This document shows positions 1-10,784 of a DNA stretch of 64,000 nucleotides, piece after piece. Made by a program: the position numbers and the translations under genes. A model generated the notes under the pieces. The model had not been told where the DNA came from. It made no database searches and saw only the letters and a program-made list of their open reading frames with translations. This DNA is from Brassica napus (lineage: Eukaryota > Streptophyta > Magnoliopsida > Brassicales > Brassicaceae): contig NC_063442.1 of NCBI RefSeq assembly GCF_020379485.1, positions 10,317,509 through 10,381,508 of the forward strand. Direction: 5' to 3'. Position 1 is the first letter of the stretch; each line of letters starts with the position of its first letter.

Positions 1-1548
1 CTGAAGGCTTAAGTCCAAAAATTGTCTTTCTATTATTTACAAAAACTATTATTGTATCAATAAAAAAATGTTTATTGAATCTATCAATCTAAAACATGCA
101 GTATGTCCGATTTCACCAGTCGTACTTACTAGTTTTTTCACTAGGAAAAACGCCAATATGGCAAAGGTTTTTGAGATTCACTATTATGGACGACATTGTA
201 TAGACACGCTAAACAAAATCATATACAAGATTGAAAGAGTCAGAGGAGAAAATAAATTAGAAGATGAAGATGTTTTTCTCTGTTGATTTTCGGGTGACAA
301 ATTCATGGAGAAATTCGGTACAAATCAAACATATGGTCTCTCATTCGGATATCTCATGAAGTGTACAACTGGTGTATATTTAACACAATACCAAAATATT
401 CAGTCCTCACATGGTTTGTGATGAAAACCATTTGGCATCATGAGACAAGCTAAAAATGGAGTTCAGAAAACATATGAACATGTATTATACGCAAAAAATA
501 AATTGATAAACCATCTGTTTTCACATATGTCATTTAGAAGAAAAAAATAGAGAAAAACGTTAAAAAAAAAAACAAGAAAACAATAAAATATAGGGAAAAT
601 CTCCCTAAAAGTCTTTAAAAGGTTTTATGACCAAAATAATTCACAAAGAAGAAAACGACTAAAATAACAATTATTAAAAAAAATTAAAATATATCCTTAA
701 TAAATAAAACATAATATAAATAAATATTTATTTTCATATTTTTATTTTTATTTTATAACATAAATCTTATATTCTATATCCTGAACCCTAATTCAATCTC
801 ATCCCTCGAAACCATATCCTAGTTCTAGACCAATTAATTATAGGATATATATGTTTTAAATATTTTACTGAAGATTATTTTGATAATTTTTTAGAGACTA
901 TTTTTATGATAAAAACTTTTTACGGCTATTCTAAGATATTCTCTATAATTTATATCTACAAATATCGTATCTCTCACACACACGTAAGCAAATATTCTTG
1001 TGATTATAGAAAAATATATTGTCTAAGTAATATAGTCAAAAATAATTTCAGAAAAGAAATTGATCAACATAATATAATAACTTAGCGAATGTTAAAAGAA
1101 ACATAATATAATAATATATATAACTTTTAGTAAAACATAATAACAATATCAACCAATAGTCTTTCTCAAGAAAAGAAAATAATCAACCAATAACTTGGTG
1201 ATAAGATTTTTTTTTAAAAAACAAGTTGTTGTTCTATGTTCGAGTCCTAGCATAAACAAAATACTATTGTTGACCAAACGAATGTAGAGTCATAACTTAC
1301 GTATAATTAGAAATATAGGATAGTCATCAGTATGGCCTCGTTGGAGATTAGTTGAATAGTGATCCATATACCACGGTCAATTCGGAAAAAAAAACATCAA
1401 AAAAATACTTCTTCATTTTCATAAAAATGTTATTTTAACATTTTTTCAATACAATGTTAAATTTGATTCAGAAGAAAATATATTTTTTTACTATTGCTAC
1501 TTTGTTTATGACTGATTTTCTAAAAACAGTTGAGCAAATATGAAAAAG
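1..1548. other. AT-rich intergenic DNA
   Basis: No gene can be supported here. The stretch is AT-rich with many short stop-interrupted frames. The longest frame (68-286, 72 codons) resembles no family and has no recognisable gene context. The last ~50 bases before the copia element read, on the minus strand, as a continuation of the LINE coding relic found on the other side of that element. Confidence 0.6.
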
Positions 1549-1553
1549 TGTGT

Positions 1554-1683
1554 TGTAAGAGTATGGAAAGTGTATAATCACTAACGTATCTCCTAGAATA
1601 TTGCCTTGCCTTTCTTGTAATCATCTCTGTACATACAAGAACAGAGCTCCTTACTCAATAACATTCAATTCCAATACTCAATA
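1554..1683 (+). repeat. 5' LTR of the copia element, with internal deletion
   Basis: 130 bp, matching the 167-bp 3' LTR except for one exact 37-bp gap after TAACG (junction 1586/1587) and a C/T difference near 1657. The missing segment in the 3' copy carries the only TATA-like string (CTATATAAT, 5998-6006). Confidence 0.88.
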
Positions 1684-1799
1684 TGGTATCAGAGCCCTAT
1701 AGGTGAAAACCTTTTTTTTTTTCTTTTCTCTTCCGCCTCTCTTCTCCCAAATCTCGTTTCTTCTTCTTGTCTCAGACCTAACTTTCTCTCCAAGTATCA

Positions 1800-4700
1800 A
1801 TGACAATGAATGAACACACGGCTGAACGTACGGTTGTGTTCAATCCCGATGATCCACGCACCACCCTGCTCTCGGTCAACATGTCGAGCGTGACCAAACT
1901 CACCACGACGAACTATCTGATGTGGAGTCGCCAGATCCGTGCGCTTCTTGAGGGTCATGAACTTCATCACTTTATTGATGATAACAACACCGCACCTGCT
2001 CCGACTATTAATGTTCATGGCGAGGCTCAACCAAACCCGGCGTTTGCTCCTTGGAGGCGACAAGACCGGCTTCTCTACAGCGCTATCATAGGTGCGATCA
2101 CCTTACCGGTTCAGACCGTCGTCTCCAGCGCAACAACAACAAAAGAGGTGTGGACTATTCTCCTGTCTACCTTTGGCATTCCGACTCGTGGTCATGTACG
2201 CCAGATCAAAAAGCAAATTGAATCTTCTGTCAAAGGTACCAAGACCATTAGTGAATATCTGCGCCTAGTTAAGTCCAAGGTTGATGAGCTAGCCTTGCTC
2301 GGCAAGCCAATGGATCCAGAAGATGTTACTGAGAGAATTCTTGATGGACTCCCTGAGGAGTACAAACCAGAGATTGATGCTATCAACGGCCGTGACACTA
2401 CGATCCCGTTCACTGAGCTATACGAAAGACTCATTAATCGCGAGGCCATGCTCATGTGTAAAGACTCTTCTGCTGCGACTCCGATTGTGGCACACGCTAC
2501 TGATGCTAGACCACGCTCTCACTGGAAGAACAACAACAACAATCACAACAACTATTCGCAGAACAGAGGGAATCAAGCCACATTTCAACCAAGGTTTAAC
2601 AAACCTTATCTTGGCAGATGTCAAGCATGCGGCACACAAGGACATAGTGCCAAGTATTGTCCACAGTTCCGTCTTGTTCGAGGTGCAGCAACGCCACCAC
2701 AAGCGGCTGCAATGTGACCTCAACAGTCTTGGAACTCTCAACAACTCAACCTGGCGTGGCATCCTCAAGCTAATCAAGCAATCATGCCTTCTCCAATGAA
2801 TCAACCAATCATGTCTGATGCATCTACATGGCTCTTTGATAGTGGCGCTTCCCACCACATGACATCTGACTTGGCTAATCTGTCTCTCCACAATCCTTAC
2901 AGTGGCGGTGATGGTGTCTTACTCGGTGATGGGTCAGGCCTCAACATCTCCCACACTGGTTCTTTATCTCTTCCTTCTTATACAAAACCTTTCTTTCTTA
3001 ATAGTGTATTATGTGTTCCATCGTTACAAAAGAACTTAATTTCTGTGTTTCAATTATGCTCAACTAATGGGGTTGCTGTCACGTTTACTCCAACTTACTT
3101 TCAGGTGAGAGACTTGCAGACGGGGGCTCTTCGTCTGGAGGGCAAGCCTAAAGATGGTACCTATGAATGGCCGCTTTCAAAAACCTCTAAACCTCCTTCT
3201 CTTGCGTTTGCTTCAGCTGTCAAGACCACTATGTCTGATTGGCACTCGCGTCTTGGTCATCCTGCTTTTCCAATTCTTCAAAAACTAGTTTCTATTTATC
3301 AGTTACCTACTACATCTAGTGTTTTAATGGCTTCTCCATGCACTTCTTGCTCTATTAATAAAATGCACAAATTGCCTTTTAAAAATTCTACTTTGCGATC
3401 ATCTTTTCCGCTTGATATAGTCTTTTCAGATGTGTGGACATCTCCACAAATTTCAGAAGATGGTTTTAAGTATTATGTTATTTTTGTAGATCATTTTACA
3501 CGCTATACATGGTTATATCCATTGAAACAAAAATCCCAAGTGTTTGATGTTTTTACTAGATTCAAAGTATTGGTTGAAAATCGATTTCAAACCAAACTTA
3601 GAACTCTATACACTGACAATGGGGGTGAATATATAGCGTTAGCATCCTTTTTAGCTTCTCATGGCATCTCTCATATGACAAGTCCGCCGCATACTCCAGA
3701 ACATAACGGTATATCGGAGCGTAGACATCGACATATAGTCGAGACTGGTCTTGCTCTGTTATCTCATGCTTCAATGCCTAAATCGTTTTGGACTTATGCA
3801 TTTGCTACGGCTGTCTATCTTATAAACAGAATGCCAACTCCGGTTTTAAATTTTCAAACTCCTTTTCAAAAGTTACATGGACATGTTCCAAATTATGAAA
3901 AACTTCGGATCTTTGGCTGCCTGTGTTTTCCATGGCTTAGACCATATGCATCTAACAAGCTTGATGCACGATCGACACCTTCTGTCTTTCTAGGCTATTC
4001 AATAACACAGAGTGCCTATTTCTGTTTTGATAGAGAAACAAATCGGATTTATACTTCGCATCATGTAGTTTTTCATGAATCGGTTTTTCCATTCTCTATT
4101 TCTTCTTCAAAAGTTTCAACAGAGGATGATCAAGACGTCCCCACTCGCTCTCATCCTGTTGTCTCTCTTATACCTCAACCGGTTCCTCATGCTGCACCCC
4201 CACCCGCAACAAACCCACCTCAGCCTAACCCTCCTGCTACTACCACTCCCAGCAACACTCCACCTCTCGATGTTCCTTTACCTCCTCCATCTATACCACC
4301 TTCAACTCAACTTCCTCAACCTACTCGCGCGAGTACTCGTACCCGTAAACCAGTCCAGAAACTAAACCTTCATACTACCACTACCTCGCTCTTGGAACAG
4401 ATTCCTAAAACAGTTGCTGAAGCCCTCAAGAGCCCCCATTGGCGCAAAGCTATGAGTGCTGAGTTTGATGCTCAAACAGGGAATCATTCATGGGATTTAG
4501 AAACACTAACTGAAGCAGATAATCATGTTAATGTTGTAGGTTGGAGGTGGATCTTCACCATAAAGAGAAACGCAGATGGCTCCATAGCTCGCTACAAAGC
4601 AAGACTTGTTGCCAAGGGTTACACTCAAAGACCAGGTGTCGATTATCATGACACTTTTAGTCCAGTCGTGAAGCCGGCCACAATCAGGACCATTCTCAGC

Positions 4701-5945
4701 ATTGCAGTTACTAAAAATTAGAACCTGCGTCAACTTGATGTCAACAATGCATTTCTTCAAGGTCATCTCAAAGAAGATGTCTACATGATGCAACCCCCAG
4801 GTTTTATTGATAAAGATAATCCCACTGCAGTGTGTAAGCTCTGGAAGGCTATTTATGGACTTAAACAAGCCCCACGGGCATGGTACAATGAGCTCCGCAC
4901 GTTTCTTCTCCAGTCTGGTTTCAAGAACTCAGTAGCGGATGCCTCTCTCTTTATCTACAACAAGAATGGGGTTCTCATCTACATGCTTGTCTACGTAGAT
5001 GATTTGATCATCACTGGAAACAGTCCCTCTCATACATCCCGGTTTATCGAATCCTTATCTCAACGTTTTTCTTTAAAAGATTTAGATGATTTGTCGTTCT
5101 TTCTTGGCATAGAAGTAATTAGGACAAAGGAGGGAATGCACTTGAATCAAAGTCGTTACATATTAGATCTTCTACATCGTACAAAAATGGCTGACTGTCA
5201 TTCTATCAAGACACCTATGTGTTCTAACACTACTTTAACGTTGTCTTCAGGTACTCCTTTGGCTGATCCTTCAGAATATCGAGCAGTAGTCGGCAGCCTC
5301 CAGTATCTCTCATTGACGCGGCCTGACATCTCCTTTCCAGTAAATAAGCTGTCGCAGTTCATGCACAAGCCCACCACTGACCACTGGCAAGCAGTCAAGC
5401 GCATCCTTCGTTATCTTGCTGGCACAACCACACGCGGCATCTTTCTTCCAGCTCACAACACTCCTAGTCTTCATGCGTTCACTGATGCGGATTGGGCTGG
5501 GAACCGAGACGACTATACTTCCACTGGTGCTTATATAGTCTATCTTGGTCGTCACCCTATTGCCTGGTCATCTAAGAAACAAACAGGTGTAGCTCGATCA
5601 TCAACAGAAGCCGAGTATCGGTCTCTTGCATCCACTACAGCTGAAGTCTGCTGGCTTCAGTCTCTTCTGTCCGAGCTTGAAGCCCCATCTCCTACTAAAC
5701 CAGTCATCTACTGTGACAATATTGGCGCTACATACCTTGCTGCCAATCCGGTCTTTCATTCAAGAATGAAACATCTTGCCCTTGACTATCATTTTGTTCG
5801 ACAATTTGTGCAAAGCGGTGAACTGCGCGTATCTCACGTCAACTCAGCTGATCAACTTGCCGACGCACTGACGAAACCATTACCTCACACCCGGTTTGAT
5901 TCTCTACTAGTCAAGATCGGACTCTCGAATGGCCGTCCGTCTTGA
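1800..5945 (+). pseudogene. Copia gag-pol, broken by two in-frame stops
   Basis: One reading frame of 1381 codons with no frameshift, interrupted by TGA at 2715-2717 and TAG at 4719-4721. Domains in order: copia-type gag (UBN2-like, from the ATG at 1800) ending in a CCHC zinc knuckle (CQACGTQGHSAKYC) near 2630; aspartic protease with DSGASHH near 2840; integrase with the LGHP/CTSC zinc-binding part, DVWTSP, TDNGGEY and a downstream Glu near 3240-3760; reverse transcriptase with YVDDLI near 4995; RNase H with DADWAG, STEAEYR and the LADALTK end near 5490-5880. The first stop separates gag from protease, the second falls at the start of the RT core. All catalytic motifs remain, so the element is young but cannot make full-length Pol. 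The stops could be sequencing errors, but both being simple substitutions favours real decay. Confidence 0.92.
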
Positions 5946-5952
5946 GGGGGTG

Positions 5953-6119
5953 TGTAAGAGTATGGAAAGTGTATAATCACTAACGTCTATCAACGGCTAT
6001 ATAATCTGTAATTAGTCTATTGTATCTCCTAGAATATTGCCTTGCCTTTCTTGTAATCATCTCTGTACATATAAGAACAGAGCTCCTTACTCAATAACAT
6101 TCAATTCCAATACTCAATA
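5953..6119 (+). repeat. 3' LTR of the copia element
   Basis: 167 bp, starting TGTAAGAG after the purine tract. It keeps the 37-bp block at 5986-6022 that the 5' copy lacks, including a TATA-like box. Confidence 0.88.
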
Positions 6120-6387
6120 TGTGTACGTTCTCACGGCTTCAATCCATCCTTGGTATGCTTGCTTGAGTCTTTTGTCATGTAGAGACATAATCGTGTTCTT
6201 CACTTGTCTGCCGACTGCCCGAAAGAGAACTTCTGGTGTTCGCGATATGTCATCATGCTTTCTAACGTTTCTTTCCCTCTAAATTGTGTAGATAGCAGCC
6301 TGAAATACATAGCGAACCAGGAATTGGGGCACGAATGAGGTTGTTGACTGCGTGAGATAGTGAACAATGTCGTCCCATTCCATAGAG
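6120..6387 (-). pseudogene. LINE (non-LTR) ORF2 C-terminal relic
   Basis: Read on the minus strand, this encodes the C-terminal tail that follows the zf-RVT domain in plant L1-type elements (WDDIV, FLVRYVFQAAIY, RERNVRKH). One in-frame stop lies where the family has Trp, just before RERN. The frame continues on the far side of the copia element (1500-1548) to a stop, once one copy of the TGTGT duplication is removed, so the copia element landed inside this older LINE. 5' truncated; a dead relic. Confidence 0.75.
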
Positions 6388-6695
6388 TTATTTTAATAGA
6401 AGCTTTGTAACATTTTTCATAATTCTTATATAATATATACTCTAAATTTAAAATTAATTGTAAAATACATTGTTTTATAAACTATTTTATTTATTTCAAA
6501 TGTTACTGATGGAATATTTGTAGTTAATAAAATATAAATTTAATTATTCCAATCAGTTATTTCAATCAGTTTGCGGGGAAAATGTCAAATAACATTTTCG
6601 TAACATGAATTGAATAATTTTGCTGAACAATTCATAAGACTAGATGTACTTTAAGACTAGACGTACTTCTTTTTTTTTAAAAAAAACTAGAGGCA
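6388..6695. other. AT-rich spacer
   Basis: No gene, RNA or clear repeat boundary is visible. The sequence is AT-rich with a poly-T/poly-A stretch just before the hAT-like element. Confidence 0.5.
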
Positions 6696-7259
6696 TGACT
6701 GGTTCAAACGCAGCGGTTTCGGTTACGGGAGTTTGCGGATGCGGAGGTTGCGGTTCTAACTGGATATACGGTTAGAAATTAGTGCGTTTGTAAGATACTT
6801 ATGACTGATTAATTACCAAATGCAGCAGCAGTTAAATAATAAATTAACAATATTTATATTTTATATAATTATAAAAAATATCAAAAATCATGATATTATA
6901 ATAAATATAAAAATTATATTTAGAAAGTTATAGTTTTAAATTTTTTAAAATTATAGAAAATAGTTTTATTTTAAAATTTTATAATATTAATTAAAATATA
7001 ATAGATATATTTTAGTATTTTTATAATTTCAATTTAAATTTTTTATTGAATATTTTTATTTTTGTATTTATATTGTTCTAAAAAAAGGAAAAAAAAATTA
7101 TCTTCGTGCAACCGCAAACGCTAGCTGGACCAGCTTTTGAATTTATGAGGTTAGCGGTTTGAAGCGGTTTGGAACGGTTTGAGTGATTGTTGTAAAACAC
7201 CAACAACCGCTACCAATTGCAAAAACTTCGTTTGTGGGTGGTAGCGGGAAAACCAGTCA
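6696..7259. mobile_element. Non-autonomous hAT-like DNA transposon, copy A
   Basis: 564 bp with inverted ends TGACTGGTT...AACCAGTCA. Just inside both ends are clusters of GCGGTTTG/GCGGTTGCGG-type words, a subterminal-repeat layout typical of hAT elements. The centre is AT-rich and non-coding. A second copy with the same ends and layout lies at 45993-46573. I could not find a clean 8-bp target duplication here, so the superfamily is an inference. Confidence 0.7.
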
Positions 7260-7407
7260 TACTTTGATGTACTTTATCTGTCAGAAACATTTAAAACCGT
7301 TAAAAGCAAGATTTTCCCTTAATTTATGAAGAGATGTCGTGATTTCGTAAAGCTTTTTCTCGCATTGACTTTCTTTGTTTTTTTGATATTTTTGTTTAAT
7401 GCCGAGA

Positions 7408-8363
7408 TCTTCTCTATTAAAAGAGAAGTATCATTTTTATCTACAATAAAAAAATCATACTAACCTTATTAGGTTCATTTTATTAATTACATTGATTAAT
7501 CTAACAAAAATCTTTCTAAAAATTTAAAATATTTTATTTAAATTAATACCATTGATTAATTTCATAATTAATAATTTATACTATTATAAATTAATTTAAA
7601 TAATATTTTATTATAAAAAAATAAAAGTGTATGCTATTTTTCAAATTTTATAAATATATTCTATATATTCTTTACTAAAAGAAATACCATAAACAATTCA
7701 TACTAGGTCTATACATCTATTTGATTATTTAAGTTAATTTATTTAATATATAACATTTCTAAAAAATATTATAAATTATATAGATATTAATAAGTAAATT
7801 TTAACTGTAAATTTAAATTTTATTTTTACTTATAACAAAATATGTTGGAAAAGTCTAACAAAATCTTAATAAAATTTTAAAATATTTTTAAATTAATGCA
7901 GCGATTGATTTCATAATTAATAATATAGTATTATTATAGTCTTTTTACTTATAAAATCCCACAATATACTAAAATAAATAACATAGAAATATAAATTATG
8001 CTAAGAAAATATCAGTTCTATATTATAACTAAATAAAAATTTTAAAATGTATTGTATTCAGTCGGTAAAAATTAAAATAAAATGAAGGAGATTCTAAATT
8101 TGTTTATTTCATACTATGAATTTATTTTACCAAATTTGAAAATATATTAAGATATAATAAAAATTAATAATAAAGTAAAATGTATAAAACAAATCATTAT
8201 ATATTAATAATATCGAATAAGAAACATAACCAATAACATTATAGATTTATACAATATATAACACTAAAATGTAAATTATATCTTTGAAAGTTTTGCGATG
8301 GTATCTGTTATATATTTATAATATGAAAATCTCCCCACACGGATGTGCGGAAGAAAAATCTAG
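7408..8363 (+). mobile_element. Non-autonomous Helitron
   Basis: Starts TCTTCTCTATTAAAAGAGAAG and ends in a short GC-rich hairpin (CCACAC...GTGCGG) followed by AAGAAAAATCTAG, with A before and T after. A 5' TC, a 3' hairpin plus CTAG and insertion between A and T are the Helitron hallmarks. The body is AT-rich and non-coding, like Arabidopsis ATREP-type elements. No Rep/helicase gene is present. Confidence 0.75.
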
Positions 8364-8554
8364 TTTAACATTAAATTAAGAAAAAATAACAGTAATACTC
8401 CATGTGACAAGCTTAATTCATCGTTTCCTGTCACCGTAAGCTTCGTTCGACACAACATAATAAAAACTCAAGTCAACATGTCTCCTTCACGTCTTCTCCT
8501 TTATCATAAGCAGAAGAAGACTTTACTGTTTGACTCTCTCTCTCTTCTGAAGCC

Positions 8555-10049
8555 ATGGATTCAATAACTATCCTGTTAGCGTAACATCCCTAGTTGTGAT
8601 ATATGAAAATATTTAAGAGAATTGATTTGGCTACATAAGTCACCAAAGTTGACTTTTTTTTTTCTGTCACACGTCTGTTTAGAACTCCAGAGTTTAACGT
8701 ATTTGGGATGGAGTAGTGAAATGATGGGTGACCTATCGGAAAGTGATTCGCGATACCGTGCGAGTGAGGCCGACCGGGTGGTGATTGCAAGGTCAGTAAA
8801 CAATGATTCCGAGCCTTGGAAAATTAACGGAGCGACCGTCAGACGAGATGCGGTCCACGGGCCGAGAGAGCGGGCGTGGGTGGCCCATTAGCCGTGGACG
8901 GATCGGGGCGTTACAAGTGGTATCAGAGCTGGTTAGCCATCTCAGTTCTGACCCAAGAGGCGTCTTAAGATCTGTCGTGGCGCCACGAGGACGTTGCGTT
9001 CTTTGAGAGAGGGTGAATTGTAACATCTCGAGTTGTGATATATGGAAAGGCTTAAGAAAATTGATTTGGCTACCTATGTCACCAAAGTTGACTTATCTTT
9101 TCCGTCACACATCCGTTTAGAACTCCAGAGTTAAGCGTGCTTGGGCTGGAGTAGTGAAATGATGGGTGACCTATCGGAAAGTAATTCGCAATACCGTGCG
9201 AGTGAGGCCAAAGCACGGGAAATATCGGGTGGTGATTAAAGGGTCAGTAAACAATGATTCTGAAGCTTGGAAAATTAACGGACCAACCGTCAGACGGGAT
9301 GCGGCAACAGGTTTGGGTGGCCCATTAGCCGTGGGCAGGTCGGGGCGTTACAGTTAGGTTCCTCAGGGATCATCCTCAACAATGAAGGTGCTGATCTTTC
9401 ACTAAATTGGACAGACTCATCTGAAAACAAAGCTATCTTGTAGTATTTTATTTCAGACACACATGCAAATGAAAAAGTTTTTTTTTTTTGTGGAGATGAC
9501 AAGTCAGTTACTTTGGACCAATGCGCACCTCTTGTTCCAAACTTTCAACCACCAATGGGATGGCAAAACCATATACCTCAGTGGTACTAGCTACCCACCT
9601 GCAGCGAATGCCAAGTCAAAACCAAGGAAACATGCCATGGCCTTCGAAAGGCAAAGCTTCCAAGACGAAAGGGAAATGAGATGCATGTGTCTAGTGTATC
9701 AAGTGAATCTGACTAAGGAAAGCGATGATGATACTGTTTCCTCTTTAGAAGATCAACGTAAAAGACATTCTCTTGGTCGTCAAAGAAAAACAAGAAGAAG
9801 TCGTTTGCTGAAAGTTGCATTCTTGTTTTGGAAAGGCAGAGAAGAATTGCTGATCAGAGATCAGCTTCGAGTGCATCACGAAAAGCCTCGAACCGAGTTT
9901 CTTTGGTTCGAGAAAGGGCAACACAAGAAGGTGAAGTAAGAAAAATAACGTTGCGTTTAAAACGGTTGGAGACAAAACAAGTCGTTTTACTGCGTCAAAT
10001 AACAGACTCGGAAACGCTTTGTTTGGTTGTTACGTCAAAATGTTTTTGA
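8555..10049 (+). pseudogene. Unidentified gene relic split by a TRIM element
   Basis: A context reading AGCCATGG begins a frame at 8555 that is cut after 25 bases by the TRIM. Removing the TRIM and one copy of its GTTAG duplication rejoins the frame into a 36-codon ORF ending at 9443. Downstream, 9463-10049 keeps codon-like, basic, Ser/Lys-rich stretches in different frames (for example RKTRRSR, ERQRRIADQRSASSASRKAS), with several stops and frame changes. This looks like an exon series of a decayed gene or a multi-exon gene I cannot resolve. A loose likeness to basic DNA-binding regions is not enough to name it. Confidence 0.35.
8580..9352 (+). mobile_element. TRIM (terminal-repeat retrotransposon in miniature)
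   Basis: 773 bp: LTR 8580-8915, primer binding site TGGTATCAGAGC at 8918-8929, about 100 bp of internal DNA, a purine tract (GAGAGAGGGTGAA) and LTR 9019-9352. The right LTR has perfect ends, TGTAAC...GTTACA; the left starts CG where TG is expected. The 5-bp duplication GTTAG flanks the element (8575-8579, 9353-9357). There is no coding capacity, so it would need proteins from another retroelement. The LTRs have diverged noticeably by substitutions and small indels (for example around 8767 versus 9210), so the insertion is not recent. Confidence 0.92.
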
Positions 10050-10784
10050 TATTTGTTGGTTTTGCTCGTCTTACGATTATAGATTTATTAATATTTTTGT
10101 TTTCAGAATTTTTTTTGTAATTTTATTGAGTTATCTCTGAGATTTAATATTTATAGATATTGGATTATAGACTCCAGTAGCAAACTAAAAATAAATATCT
10201 TCTCAATGTCACCGTCCATATGACAAAAATTAAAATTAGCAAGTGCACAACTCTACTATTATTTAATTATTCATCGTGTTTTTATGTTTTACCGACTAGC
10301 CACAACGCGTATAACGATTTGAATGGTCCACCTGAGGAAGTTTAAATATTTTTCTTATGAATAAAAGTTTGATGCATGAATTATACTTTGTGCCGTTTCT
10401 ATTTGTAAACTTTGACTAGAATTAGCATAAGCGCTTCTATTTATTTAATTTAAAAAATATAAGATATTATCAAATTGCTAGTTGAGAAATGTTATACTTT
10501 TTCGATATATATATATATAATCAGAGATTTGTAGTTAGACAAAACATATCATTAAGATGGAATCAACATATAAACATAGGCTCTTAGCATGCTTTTCAAA
10601 AGAAAAATCATGAAGTGGAGAAAATTTGAAAATATATAATTTTAGAATTGATAATGTGTAAAACCGTTGAAGGATACGAATAACAAATTCTTATAAGCAT
10701 TTTTGTTTTCTTTGAAGTTTGCATTTTGACCGGTTTGAATTTTGTATATAACGAAGACACTAGTACAACTTACAAACTACATTA
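10050..10784. other. AT-rich intergenic DNA
   Basis: No coding or structural RNA signal found. A short (TA)n run lies at about 10507-10520. Confidence 0.5.

Larger units (their letters stand above)
1554..6119 (+). mobile_element. Ty1/copia LTR retrotransposon (defective)
   Basis: A complete copia element bounded by LTRs at 1554-1683 and 5953-6119. A tRNA-Met-type primer binding site (TGGTATCAGAGC) directly follows the 5' LTR at 1684, and a purine-rich tract (GAGGGGGTG) directly precedes the 3' LTR. The five bases TGTGT flank both ends (1549-1553 and 6120-6124) as a target-site duplication. With this placement the LTR ends in ATA instead of CA; ending the LTR at CA loses the duplication match. 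The element sits in a LINE relic. Confidence 0.93.

Noticed and set aside
68..286. 72-codon ORF near the window start
   Set aside because: No recognisable family, no promoter or splice context, in AT-rich DNA where such frames are expected by chance.
1684..1695. tRNA gene suspected from TGGTATCAGAGC
   Set aside because: It is only a primer binding site complementary to the tRNA-Met 3' end; no cloverleaf can be formed. The same holds at 8918 and 55966.
8622..9357. Small ORFs inside the TRIM
   Set aside because: They lie in LTR sequence repeated on both sides and match no protein; TRIMs are non-coding.
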